Part shown: in pieces, positions 8,224 through 17,070 of the stretch
Position numbering within the stretch: position 1 is the first letter of the stretch
Layout of the letters: every line of letters begins with the position of its first letter
From: Nitrosospira sp. Is2
GTDB lineage: Bacteria; Pseudomonadota; Gammaproteobacteria; Burkholderiales; Nitrosomonadaceae
Length of the DNA stretch: 64,000 bases
Direction of reading: 5' to 3'
NCBI RefSeq assembly: GCF_033095785.1
Contig: NZ_CP137134.1
Coordinates: 2,170,001 to 2,234,000, forward strand
The notes under the pieces: model-generated
The model's database searches: none
What the model was told of the DNA's origin: nothing
Seen by the model: only the letters and a program-made list of their open reading frames with translations
Made by a program: the position numbers and the translations under genes

Positions 8224-10169
8224 GGCGTGTTTTCACCCTCCGCGAGTTTTTCAACACCGGAACGGGACGCGACGATGCCTAGTCGGTTCTTCAGGGCCGT
8301 TATCTGATGTCCCAAGGTTCGGGCGTAATACATCGAGTTGCTCATGACCTTTTTTACATAATCACGGGTCTCGCTGAAGGGGATGGTTTCCGCGTAAATG
8401 GCTCCCTCAAGCGGTTTTTCATCCCGCCATTGCCACGCGCGACTGGGGCCGGCGTTATAGGCCGCGGATGCGAGCAGCGGCTGGTCTCCGGACAGGGTCA
8501 GGACGTGCTTGAGATAATAGGTGCCCAACATTAAATTGGTGTTGACCTCGGTGACGCGTGCAGCCTGAAATTTCCTTATTCCCACCTTTTTTGAGGCCCA
8601 TTTTGCCGTGGCTGGCATCAGCTGCATCAGGCCCATCGCTCCGGCGCTGGATCGTGCATCGCTCACAAAGCGGCTTTCCTGGCGGATAAGGCCATAAACC
8701 CAGGCTTCGTCCAGTTCCTGTTGTTTCAGGATGTTGCGCAGGGTATCGCGATGAGGAGCAAGAAAACGCAGGCTGAAATCGTGATACTCCACGGTCCTGT
8801 CCGCCGTATAAATAGCGCGGTCGTAAATCCCGTTCCGGCTGGCCACTTCGGCCGCCGCCAGCAGGCGGCGATCATCGAAATTGCGTATTACCCAGGTCCA
8901 TTCGCGTGCGGCCTCCGTCCGCAGGTTCAGGCGGTACAGCGCAAGCGCCCGGCGGATTCCGGGCAATCGCTCGACTGCGGCCATCTCCTGCCGCGTGGCC
9001 TTGTATGACTCTGCCGGAGCGCCGATCGTTAATCCCAAATCCTCTTCCGCAAGTTGACCATAGAAATTATGTTCGTTGCTTAAAGGAGCAAGAATCTCGT
9101 TCGCCTCGGGTGTTCTGCCCTTCGCCTTCAAGGCGCGTGCTTTCCAGTAACGCCATACTCCGGCCTGTTGTTCCTGGGTTGACATGGCTTCAATAGTGTC
9201 CAGTACCAGGTCCCAGTCGCCTGCGCGCAGAGCCGCGCGGGTTTTCCAGCCGAGCTGCGCATCGGATAACGCAACGGGTGTACTACTGCTCGCCGACTCC
9301 ATAAACCAGCTTAAGGCACGGGGGTTCAATCTCCGTGCCGCCTGATCTGCGAGCTGGGCCATGAAATAAGCATGTTCCGCTTCATCGAACTGTTCCCGTA
9401 TCCTTGGCCAATAGGCGTAAGCCTGGTCGGGACCGCTACGGGTCAACCGCAGCAGTGCGAATATTGCAACTTCGCGGTCAGCGCGAGTCTTTAAGTTCTT
9501 TCCATGTGTTTCAAGGTAGCGCAGGGGATTGTCTGTGGCCGCGGCAAGCTTGCGTTCATTGAGCCCTTGATCTTCGGGAAGGTACAGATTGATGCGCTTT
9601 GCCACGCTTACGTTGCCTGCTTCCAGCGCCAGTCTCAGTCGAGCCCATACGTCGTCTATGGTTAGCACTCCGTTGTCTACAAGCGCTTCGAATACAGGGG
9701 TGCAGCTTTCCGGCAGGTCGCGGGGGTTAAACCACAGGGGACGGCCTTGGGTGTGTGCGCTGGCATCGTATGCAGCCAGGCGCTGCTGCAGGGAATAGCA
9801 GGTCAGTTCCATATCCGTGCTCGTCAAACCCGGGTACTCTTCTGCAAACAAAGCCCATTGCTGTGTTTTGCCCAATGTCTTCAGCCATTCGGCTTTCAGC
9901 CGATCACTCAGCGGCGTATCCTTGTAGCGTTCCAGAAACGTTTTGATCGCGCCGGGGTCCACTAATGGGTTCTCAAGCTGCGGACGCAACTGGTAATAGG
10001 CGGCATATGGTTCAAGTACATGCCCTTTCAGACGTTGAGCATATGTCGCTACCCGCACGGAATTACCCGCCTGGAACGCCTGCCGCATGGCAAGGAAGTC
10101 GTCGTCCTGCCCAGCTGTCAGGGTTCCGGCGCAAACTGCCAACCATAAACCTGCAAACAACTTTTTCAT
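8220..10169 (-). CDS. Soluble lytic murein transglycosylase (Slt70-like)
   Basis: Periplasmic enzyme that cleaves peptidoglycan glycan strands to 1,6-anhydromuropeptides. The 649-residue product has a signal peptide (MKKLFAGLWLAVCAGTLTAG), a long alpha-superhelical U-domain (about 25-460) and a C-terminal SLT domain containing GLIRQESRF with catalytic glutamate at about 498, then GAMGLMQLMPAT and AAYNAGP. Length matches Slt70. It is translationally coupled to the NDUFA9-like gene downstream. Confidence 0.95.
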   Translation of the reverse strand: MKKLFAGLWLAVCAGTLTAGQDDDFLAMRQAFQAGNSVRVATYAQRLKGHVLEPYAAYYQLRPQLENPLVDPGAIKTFLERYKDTPLSDRLKAEWLKTLGKTQQWALFAEEYPGLTSTDMELTCYSLQQRLAAYDASAHTQGRPLWFNPRDLPESCTPVFEALVDNGVLTIDDVWARLRLALEAGNVSVAKRINLYLPEDQGLNERKLAAATDNPLRYLETHGKNLKTRADREVAIFALLRLTRSGPDQAYAYWPRIREQFDEAEHAYFMAQLADQAARRLNPRALSWFMESASSSTPVALSDAQLGWKTRAALRAGDWDLVLDTIEAMSTQEQQAGVWRYWKARALKAKGRTPEANEILAPLSNEHNFYGQLAEEDLGLTIGAPAESYKATRQEMAAVERLPGIRRALALYRLNLRTEAAREWTWVIRNFDDRRLLAAAEVASRNGIYDRAIYTADRTVEYHDFSLRFLAPHRDTLRNILKQQELDEAWVYGLIRQESRFVSDARSSAGAMGLMQLMPATAKWASKKVGIRKFQAARVTEVNTNLMLGTYYLKHVLTLSGDQPLLASAAYNAGPSRAWQWRDEKPLEGAIYAETIPFSETRDYVKKVMSNSMYYARTLGHQITALKNRLGIVASRSGVEKLAEGENTP

Positions 10170-10256
10170 AACCTGCTATATCTAAGTGAAGTGAAGATTC
10201 AACCGTCCCGCTCTTGCCCCTTCAACTTTAAAACGTCCGTTAAAGAATAGCACATC

Positions 10257-11621
10257 ATGCCGTATATCAGCTTAAACCCCGCCACCAATGAGACGCTCAA
10301 GACCTACGCGAGTTGGGACAGCCGTCATCTCGCATCTGTTCTGGAGCAGACGGACGGTGTGCAACGGACCTGGGCGCTGACCACATTACCCGAACGGGCG
10401 GACCGCATGAATCGCGCCGCCATGCTGCTGCACGAGCGGGTCAATGAGTATGCCGTGCTGATGGCCGCCGAAATGGGCAAGCCATTGCGCGAGGGGCGGG
10501 CCGAGGTGGAGAAGTGCGCACTTGCGTGTGATTATTATGCGGTGCATGCGGAGCACTTCATGCAGATCGAGAGGGTCCAGACTGACGCCGGCAAAAGCTA
10601 TGTTTCCTACGAACCGCTAGGCGTCGTACTTGGCATAATGCCCTGGAATTTTCCTTTTTTTCAGGTCATGCGTTTCGCTGCTCCCAGCCTGATGGCGGGC
10701 AATGCCTGCGTCCTGAAGCACGCGTCCAACGTTCCGCAATGCGCCCAGGCGCTGGAACAGCTGTTCCGTGACGCCGGATTTCCTCCGCATCTTTTTACTA
10801 CGCTCATGATCGAAGCTTCCGATGTGGCGGATGCTATCGCGAGCCCCTTTGTGCACGGGGTAACGCTTACCGGCTCAGAGGCAGCAGGGCGTAAAGTTGC
10901 TTCCCATGCCGGTCAGCATTTAAAGAAATGCGTATTGGAACTCGGCGGATCGGACGCGTTTATTATATTAAAAGATGCGGATCTGGATATCGCTGCCAGC
11001 TTTGCGGTGAAATCGCGCTTCCAGAACTGTGGTCAATCCTGCATTGCCGCCAAGCGCATCATCCCGGTGGCGGAAATAGCCGAGGAGTTCTTGTCGCTGT
11101 TCATTAAGAAAACGGCGGAACTGAAGATGGGCGACCCGATGAGTGACGCAACGCAGCTCGGTCCAATGGCAAGGCTTGATCTGCGGAAAGACTTGCATGA
11201 GCAAGTCGTCGATTCAATTGCGCAAGGTGCGGAGCCAATTCTTGGATGCGAGCCGGTCCACGGAAACGGGGCGTTTTACCCGCCATCGATACTCTCCCGG
11301 GTAACCGCGAAAACACGGGCTTATAATGAAGAATTATTCGGGCCCGTGGCTACTGTAATCCCTGCAGCAAATGAAGAGGAGGCCATCCATATTGCCAACG
11401 ACACCCGTTTCGGACTTGGTTCAAGTATTTGGAGCCGAGACTCTGACCATGCCGAACAAGTCGCGCGCCAAATTCAAGCCGGATGCAGTTTTGTCAACGG
11501 TATGGTCCGGTCCGACCCCCGCCTGCCATTTGGGGGCATCAAGGATTCGGGCTTTGGCCGCGAGTTGTCGTACCATGGCATACGAGAGTTCGTTAACATC
11601 AAAACGGTCTGGATACGGTAA
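10257..11621 (+). CDS. NAD(P)-dependent succinate-semialdehyde dehydrogenase
   Basis: A 454-residue aldehyde dehydrogenase. Visible landmarks are PWNFPFFQVMR (cofactor pocket), the catalytic glutamate in LELGGSDA and the nucleophilic cysteine at 262 in GQNCGQSCIAAKR-like context, followed by EELFGPV and PFGGIKDSGFGRELS near the C-terminus. The short N-terminus (about 454 residues instead of about 480) and the sequence resemble the Sad/GabD-like succinate-semialdehyde group, which feeds the TCA cycle by oxidising succinate semialdehyde to succinate. Substrate specificity is inferred from similarity only. Gene stands alone, divergent from the transglycosylase. Confidence 0.85.
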   Translation: MPYISLNPATNETLKTYASWDSRHLASVLEQTDGVQRTWALTTLPERADRMNRAAMLLHERVNEYAVLMAAEMGKPLREGRAEVEKCALACDYYAVHAEHFMQIERVQTDAGKSYVSYEPLGVVLGIMPWNFPFFQVMRFAAPSLMAGNACVLKHASNVPQCAQALEQLFRDAGFPPHLFTTLMIEASDVADAIASPFVHGVTLTGSEAAGRKVASHAGQHLKKCVLELGGSDAFIILKDADLDIAASFAVKSRFQNCGQSCIAAKRIIPVAEIAEEFLSLFIKKTAELKMGDPMSDATQLGPMARLDLRKDLHEQVVDSIAQGAEPILGCEPVHGNGAFYPPSILSRVTAKTRAYNEELFGPVATVIPAANEEEAIHIANDTRFGLGSSIWSRDSDHAEQVARQIQAGCSFVNGMVRSDPRLPFGGIKDSGFGRELSYHGIREFVNIKTVWIR

Positions 11622-11738
11622 TTTTAACGCTTATGCTGGCAGCAAAAAGGCTGGCCGAAGTATGGGGAGTTTCGGCTCGGGCAGACCGGGATACGTCCAG
11701 AGACACCTCGGACGCTCTATCCCGGTAATCAGGATCGT

Positions 11739-13082
11739 TTAGACCACACCCTGACCGATCATCGCATCGGCGACCTTTACGAAACCGGCCACGTTCGCAC
11801 CGTTGACATAACTGACCGTCCCGTCCGTGCGCCGGCCATATTGCAGGCAAGAGCGATGTATCGCCTGCATGATTTCAAGCAATCGAGCGTCCACCTCTTC
11901 CCTGGGCCAGGAAAGCCGCATGGCGTTCTGGCTCATTTCCAGACCGGAGGTGGCTACGCCGCCCGCATTGCTGGCTTTGCCAGGTGCAAAAAGAATTCCG
12001 CTGCGTTCAAAGCATTTCACAGCCTCGGCGGTCGATGGCATGTTGGCGCCCTCGGCAACGCAGATAACTCCGTTTTTAATCAGGGTTGCGGCATCCTCCT
12101 CATTCAGTTCGTTCTGTGTCGCGCAGGGTAAGGCGACATCCACCGGCACATGCCACGGGCTCATATCGGGCAAGAATTCCGCTTTCACACGTTCGGCGTA
12201 GTGGGTTATCCGGGCATAAAGGCGATTCTTGACTTCCATCAACTCAGCCAGTTTTTCAGGGGTGAAGCCCTCCTTATCCACCACTGTGCCGCTGGAATCC
12301 GAGACGGTGACGACTTTGGCGCCAAGCGCCATCGCCTTTTCCACCGCATATTGCGCCACGTTTCCCGAGCCCGACACCGAAACCCGCATCCCGTCGAGAG
12401 AACGGCCGGATTGCTTGAGCATCTCCTCGGCGAAATAAACCGTTCCGTACCCGGTGGCTTCCGGGCGGATCAGCGATCCGCCGAAGCTCAGACCCTTTCC
12501 GGTAAATACACAGTCCGCCCGATTGGACAGCTTTTTCATCATCCCGGCCATGAATCCCACTTCGCGCCCGCCCACGCCGATATCACCGGCGGGGACGTCG
12601 GTATCGGAACCGATATGGCGGAACAGTTCGCTCATGTAAGCTTGACAGAAACGCATCACTTCGCCTTGGCTGCGGCCTTTGGGATCGAAATCCGCGCCGC
12701 CCTTGCCGCCCCCCATGGGAAGCGTGGTGAGCGCATTTTTGAAGGTCTGCTCGAATGCGAGAAATTTCAGAATAGAGAGATTTACGGAAGGATGAAAACG
12801 CGTGCCTCCCTTATAAGGACCGATGGATGAGCTATGCTGAATTCGGTAGCCACGGTTGACATTGACATCGCCGTGATCATCTACCCACGCAACCCTGAAA
12901 ATGATTACTCGCTCCGGTTCTGTCAGGCGATCCAGAAGACCATGCTCGGCATACCGGGGATGTTCCGTGATGAAAGGCCAAAGACTTTCAATCACTTCGG
13001 CAACCGCCTGCAGATATTCAGGCTGGCCGGGATTGCGTTTCGCAATATAAGTGCAGAATTCTTGAAAACTTTGATACTTCAT
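11739..13082 (-). CDS. gdhA: NADP-specific glutamate dehydrogenase
   Basis: Forms glutamate from 2-oxoglutarate and ammonia. The 447-residue length equals the E. coli hexameric enzyme. Key segments are the K-rich active site PMGGGKGGADFDPKG, the DIGVGGREVGFM loop and the Rossmann nucleotide motif VSVSGSGNVAQYA. I placed the start at ATG 13082 (MKYQSFQEF), preceded by AGGGGAA; the open frame extends 17 codons further without support. For an organism living on ammonia this is a plausible main assimilation route, though that is inference. Confidence 0.96.
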   Translation of the reverse strand: MKYQSFQEFCTYIAKRNPGQPEYLQAVAEVIESLWPFITEHPRYAEHGLLDRLTEPERVIIFRVAWVDDHGDVNVNRGYRIQHSSSIGPYKGGTRFHPSVNLSILKFLAFEQTFKNALTTLPMGGGKGGADFDPKGRSQGEVMRFCQAYMSELFRHIGSDTDVPAGDIGVGGREVGFMAGMMKKLSNRADCVFTGKGLSFGGSLIRPEATGYGTVYFAEEMLKQSGRSLDGMRVSVSGSGNVAQYAVEKAMALGAKVVTVSDSSGTVVDKEGFTPEKLAELMEVKNRLYARITHYAERVKAEFLPDMSPWHVPVDVALPCATQNELNEEDAATLIKNGVICVAEGANMPSTAEAVKCFERSGILFAPGKASNAGGVATSGLEMSQNAMRLSWPREEVDARLLEIMQAIHRSCLQYGRRTDGTVSYVNGANVAGFVKVADAMIGQGVV

Positions 13083-13370
13083 TGGATTCCCCTGTGTGAC
13101 AAAACCATTTTCCCAAGGTGAGCATTCTGCCAAATTACTCGCCGACTCGCACTGTATTTATGAGGAAAGTCAGGAACAACGGGCTTGAACGGGGTTACAT
13201 GGCGGCTTCCGATGTTTCACAATCCATCGAACCGTTGCCGGATAACTGCCGCTGGAATCGCGACCACAACATCCTTGCGTCGCGTTATCCGCGCTTTTTT
13301 TGAGGGGAAGTCGCGTCTACTTCCGGCTTAGCCCAGCCAGAGTCATCGAGGTGTTAGTGTGCGACGGGCG

Positions 13371-13499
13371 CTACTTGGGCTCCGCATCATTCTTATCATT
13401 TTCATCTTCATTTTTGCGCGCCCTCGGGGGTCTAGTCCACCAGACAATGAGAATCAGTAGCGACAGGGCCACGGCCGCTTCGAGGAGTAAAATCCACAT
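13371..13499 (-). CDS. Small single-pass membrane protein
   Basis: A 42-residue frame beginning MWILLLEAAVALSLLILIVW and continuing with WTRPP, then a highly charged Lys/Glu/Asp tail ending in AEPK. A hydrophobic N-terminal helix with a short acidic-basic cytoplasmic tail is a credible small membrane protein. There is no clear Shine-Dalgarno sequence. It lies between divergent gdhA and mltA. Function unknown. Confidence 0.5.
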   Translation of the reverse strand: MWILLLEAAVALSLLILIVWWTRPPRARKNEDENDKNDAEPK

Positions 13500-13549
13500 G
13501 ATTTCGAGGTTGCTGTATATTTATGAGATGCCACTTTAAACAAAACGGG

Positions 13550-14764
13550 ATGAAAAACCAATTAACTTTATTCGCTATCGCCTCGCTGCTGTTGCTCCAG
13601 GCTTGTACAATGGCGCCGAAGAGAACCACTGAGGCACCCCAGCCCGTTCCGCCGTTGCCGGTTGAAACCGCGCCGGTGGTCGTGCTCCAACCAACCGATT
13701 GGAATTCGGTGACCGGCTGGGCGGAGGACGATATTCGTCCGGCATGGGCTGCGTTTCTCCGCAGCTGCGCGGTTCTGAAAAACAAGCCGCTGTGGCAGGA
13801 AACCTGTGTCCAGGCTGAATCACTGCAAGCGCAGGATGGCGTTACTTTGAGGCAATTCATCGAGAGCCGCTTTGTTCCGCATCAGGTGTTGAATTCGGAC
13901 GGTAGCGGGGAAGGACTCATCACGGGCTATTATGAACCCCTGCTGAAGGGCAGCCGCAAGCAGTCAAAGCGTTACAGGTATCCGATATATACCACCCCTG
14001 ATGAGCTCCTGGTGATCGATTTGGGAGAAGTATACCCGGAGCTAAAAAACATGCGGTTGCGCGGACGCTTGCAGGGACGCAAAGTGGTGCCTTACTACAG
14101 CCGGGCTGAAATAGAAGGTGGTCCGGGGCAGCCGAAGGGGAAGGAGTTGCTATGGGTAGATGACGAAGTCGATTTGTTTTTCCTGCAAATCCAAGGTTCG
14201 GGCCGCGTGGAGCTTGAAAATGGTGAAATCGTGAGGGTGGGCTACTCCGATCAGAATGGCCATCCCTACAAATCCGTTGGAAGATTGCTCGTGGAGCGCG
14301 GTGAACTGGCGCTGGACAAGGCGTCGATGCAGGGAATCAAGGCGTGGGGGCAAAAAAATCCGCGAAAATTGCCCGAGCTGCTGCAGCAGAACTCGAGCTT
14401 TGTTTTTTTTAGAGAGCTGCCCGCTAACGTGACAGGTCCGCTGGGCTCCCTCGGCGTACCGCTCACCCCGGGTCGAAGCCTTGCTATTGATCCTCGCGTG
14501 GTACCACAGGGCGCACCTGTTTTTCTCGCTACGACCTGGCCCAATACCGATAAGCGCCTTCATCGGTTGATGGTGGCCCAGGATACAGGCGGCGCGATCA
14601 AGGGTAACGTGCGGGCCGATTTCTTCTGGGGCTTTGGGCCGGATGCCGCGAATCAGGCAGGAAAGATGAGACAAACGGGCAAGATGTGGGTATTAATGCC
14701 CGCCAGTTACATGTCGCAGGGAGACTTGCCGCCGGCGCCGGTAGCGCAAAAAACCTGTTGTTAA
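13550..14764 (+). CDS. mltA: Membrane-bound lytic murein transglycosylase A
   Basis: Outer-membrane lipoprotein that cleaves glycan strands of peptidoglycan. From ATG 13550 the product has 404 residues with a lipoprotein signal peptide ending in the lipobox LLQAC (Cys19). The MltA domain includes GLITGYYEPLLKGS and the later 3D domain, with LAIDPRVVP and MVAQDTGGAIKG carrying the catalytic aspartate region. An upstream in-frame ATG at 13523 would spoil the signal peptide. It converges on the DsbC-like gene. Confidence 0.95.
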   Translation: MKNQLTLFAIASLLLLQACTMAPKRTTEAPQPVPPLPVETAPVVVLQPTDWNSVTGWAEDDIRPAWAAFLRSCAVLKNKPLWQETCVQAESLQAQDGVTLRQFIESRFVPHQVLNSDGSGEGLITGYYEPLLKGSRKQSKRYRYPIYTTPDELLVIDLGEVYPELKNMRLRGRLQGRKVVPYYSRAEIEGGPGQPKGKELLWVDDEVDLFFLQIQGSGRVELENGEIVRVGYSDQNGHPYKSVGRLLVERGELALDKASMQGIKAWGQKNPRKLPELLQQNSSFVFFRELPANVTGPLGSLGVPLTPGRSLAIDPRVVPQGAPVFLATTWPNTDKRLHRLMVAQDTGGAIKGNVRADFFWGFGPDAANQAGKMRQTGKMWVLMPASYMSQGDLPPAPVAQKTCC

Positions 14765-14790
14765 ACTAATTGGGCATGACACTGGCACGG

Positions 14791-15504
14791 TTATTTTGTG
14801 CCTGCGGCATTCAGTTTCTTTTCAATGGTATCGGCGGGGATCATTCCCGGGATCACTGAACCATCCGCGAATATAAGCGTGGGTGTACCGTTTATCCCAT
14901 TCTTCCGGCCCGCCTGAAGAATCGTTTCAATCGGCGTATCACAATCCTTTCCGGTGGGAGCTGCACCTTTCAGCATAAAATCATCCCAGGCCTTAAGCCG
15001 ATTGGGAGAACACCAGATAGCCGTAGCCGTTGGCAGCGAACCGTTGAGCACCGGATAAAGCAGGGTGTAGATCGTCACATCCTTCACATTAGCCAATTCT
15101 TTTTCCAGCCGCTTGCAGTAAGGGCAATTCGGATCCGAGAAAACGACCAGCTTGCGCTTCCCGTTGCCCCTTACCGCTTTAATCGCCTGATCCAGCGGAA
15201 GTGTGTCCACGCTGATGCGGCGCGTGTCCTTGATCTGTTGTAGACGCTCGCTGGTCAGGCTTTGCTTCGTCTGGGGATCAACCACATGCCCGAAAAACAG
15301 GTAAGTTGCTTTTTCGTCTGTATAAAAAAGTTCTCCTCCCACCACAACCTCATACAGTCCCAGATAAGGCGTTTTTTTTACGCTCTCTATCTTTTCGCCG
15401 GAGAAAGTTGTCTGCAGGGCTTTTTTTACAGCTTCTTCATCAGCAGCAGCCGAACCTGCGAGTAAGCACAATATCAGGGCAGTGAAAACGGGTTTCAAAT
15501 GCAT
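14791..15504 (-). CDS. DsbC family thiol:disulfide isomerase
   Basis: Periplasmic disulfide isomerase/reductase of the DsbC/DsbG family, 237 residues. It has a signal peptide (MHLKPVFTALILCLLAGSAAA), an N-terminal dimerisation domain (about 22-75) and a thioredoxin-fold domain with CPYC at 127-130. The cis-proline loop is NGTPTLIFADG near the C-terminus. The start at 15504 has GGAG eight bases upstream; ATG 15510 would be only two bases from it. It probably corrects disulfides made by the DsbA encoded at 3.65 kb. Confidence 0.93.
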   Translation of the reverse strand: MHLKPVFTALILCLLAGSAAADEEAVKKALQTTFSGEKIESVKKTPYLGLYEVVVGGELFYTDEKATYLFFGHVVDPQTKQSLTSERLQQIKDTRRISVDTLPLDQAIKAVRGNGKRKLVVFSDPNCPYCKRLEKELANVKDVTIYTLLYPVLNGSLPTATAIWCSPNRLKAWDDFMLKGAAPTGKDCDTPIETILQAGRKNGINGTPTLIFADGSVIPGMIPADTIEKKLNAAGTK

Positions 15505-15562
15505 GACCATCGCTCCGGTTAAATGGATGTTTCGAGGTTGTTATTGCGTTGCTACTTCGGTA

Positions 15563-16732
15563 TCAACTCAACGCATGCTGGATCAACCGGTCTTTTATTA
15601 CCGGGAGGCGGTTCGTAATTCCCAACCCTAAATTACGCAAGCGGACGAGTGTTGGATTGGGATTGGCGAATAACTTCTGCAGGCCGTCGGTGACCAGTTC
15701 CAGCGCGAGAATGTCTTCTTTACGGGCGCGCTCATACCGGCGCAGCAGCAGGTAATCCCCACAGTCCAGCTCCAACCCGCGTGTTGCAAGGGTGTTGGCG
15801 AGTTCGCGCGCATCGCGCAAGCCGAGATTGACGCCTTGCCCAGCAAGTGGATGGATACCGTGGGCGGCGTCGCCAATAAGCGCAAGCCGCGACCGTACAA
15901 GTTGCTTCACATGCACGAAATTCAGCGGAAATCCGGCTGGCCGGGTAACAAGCTGCATCTCCCCCAGCACCCTACTTGCAGCATTCCTGACCTGAGTGCA
16001 TAGCTCCGCCTCAGGCGCATCGAGCAACGGTCGGGCCTGGTCTTCCTGCAACGACCACACCATGGATACCATCTTCCCCGGCAGTGGCAGCAGGGCCAGC
16101 ACGCCATCTCGCCGGAACCATTGATGAGCAATGTTATGGTGACGCCGTTCCGTGCTGAAATTCGCCACCACGCCTATCTGCTGATAGGGATGGCGCGAAA
16201 CTTCGATTTTTCCCTGTTCTCGCACCCAGGAATTCAAACCATCGGCGCCGACAACCAGGGAACCTTGTAACAGGGTGCCGTCTTCCAAATGTAACTCGGC
16301 GTGTGATTCGGTCCATTCCAGCGACGCGCATCGGGCCGGGCAGAACATCTTGATATGTTTTTTCTGGCGCTTCAGTGCGTCCCATACTGCCGTTTGGAGC
16401 TGGCGATTTTCCACAATAAATGCCAGTTCCGGATAGCCGATATCGTAGGCGCTGAAATCGAGACGAGCGGCATTGTCATCGCCAAACACAGCCATTTTAT
16501 AAACCGGGGTGATCCGGGCCTCGTCCAGCGCCTGCCACACGCCGAGATCCTGCAGAAAACCGGCGCTGCCCGGGCTGATAGCGTAAATTCTGCTGTCCCA
16601 GCTTTCGTCCTCAGGGAGCGGCACGGGTGGACGGGATTCCACCAACGCAATTTTTAGCCCGCTGTTTTTGAGAGCCAGCGCCAGGCTTGCCCCCACCAGA
16701 CCGCCGCCAATAATAACGACATCGAATTTCAT
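15563..16732 (-). CDS. UbiH/UbiF/COQ6 family FAD-dependent hydroxylase
   Basis: A 389-residue flavoprotein monooxygenase of ubiquinone biosynthesis. It shows the dinucleotide-binding motif IIGGGLVGAS at about 6-15, the DG motif VVGADGLNSWVRE, and the second FAD motif LALIGDAAHGIHPLAGQGVNLGL. These features fit UbiH, UbiF, UbiI or UbiM; the sequence alone does not settle which ring position is hydroxylated. The start at 16732 (MKFDVVIIGG) is preferred over a 23-codon longer frame because the Rossmann strand must begin near residue 3. Confidence 0.92.
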   Translation of the reverse strand: MKFDVVIIGGGLVGASLALALKNSGLKIALVESRPPVPLPEDESWDSRIYAISPGSAGFLQDLGVWQALDEARITPVYKMAVFGDDNAARLDFSAYDIGYPELAFIVENRQLQTAVWDALKRQKKHIKMFCPARCASLEWTESHAELHLEDGTLLQGSLVVGADGLNSWVREQGKIEVSRHPYQQIGVVANFSTERRHHNIAHQWFRRDGVLALLPLPGKMVSMVWSLQEDQARPLLDAPEAELCTQVRNAASRVLGEMQLVTRPAGFPLNFVHVKQLVRSRLALIGDAAHGIHPLAGQGVNLGLRDARELANTLATRGLELDCGDYLLLRRYERARKEDILALELVTDGLQKLFANPNPTLVRLRNLGLGITNRLPVIKDRLIQHALS

Positions 16733-16876
16733 AAAAGCATTATACCCGGCTTTGAATTTAGGGGATGAAGAGTGGCAGATTTCGCGACGGAGGTTCCTCA
16801 TACGGACGAAGCTCAGTCTAAATTTGAATTTTTCTTCATATCGTCATAAGGATACGAAGCTAACCCGGTGTTAATC

Positions 16877-16905
16877 TTGACATGATGCCTTGCTAAAGGC
16901 AGAAT
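16877..16905 (+). promoter_or_regulatory. Orphaned native tRNA promoter
   Basis: A perfect TTGACA at 16877-16882 is followed after 17 bases by CAGAAT at 16900-16905, a reasonable sigma-70 promoter placed 23 bases before the truncated tRNA copy. It is probably the original promoter of the CAT-anticodon tRNA gene, now separated from the intact gene by the integrated element and pointing into the element's integrase gene. Confidence 0.55.
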
Positions 16906-16920
16906 TTCGCCTCTTTAGCG

Positions 16921-16966
16921 AATACGTGGCGAATTAGCTCAGTGGTTAGAGCAGCGGAATCATAAT
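16921..16966 (+). repeat. Left attachment site: 5' half of tRNA
   Basis: A 46-bp exact copy of 20570-20615. It consists of AATACGT plus the first 39 bases of the tRNA, through the D arm and anticodon loop to the first base of the 3' anticodon stem. Beyond it the two sites differ. This is the left end (attL) of the integrated element. Confidence 0.9.
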
Positions 16967-17029
16967 AGGCAGGCTGCTCATAACTTCCACCTTATTCATC
17001 AATAAGTTACATTCAATCCTTTCTTGCTG

Positions 17030-17052
17030 TTCACATCTCATTCACATTCACA
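17030..17052. repeat. Left-end TTCACA repeats (candidate arm sites)
   Basis: TTCACA occurs at 17030, 17041 and 17047, just before the integrase gene. The same hexamer is repeated four times near the right end. Clustered direct hexamers near both ends of an integrated element fit arm-type integrase binding sites. Confidence 0.5.
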
Positions 17053-17070
17053 TGGATATGAGGTGTTTAA

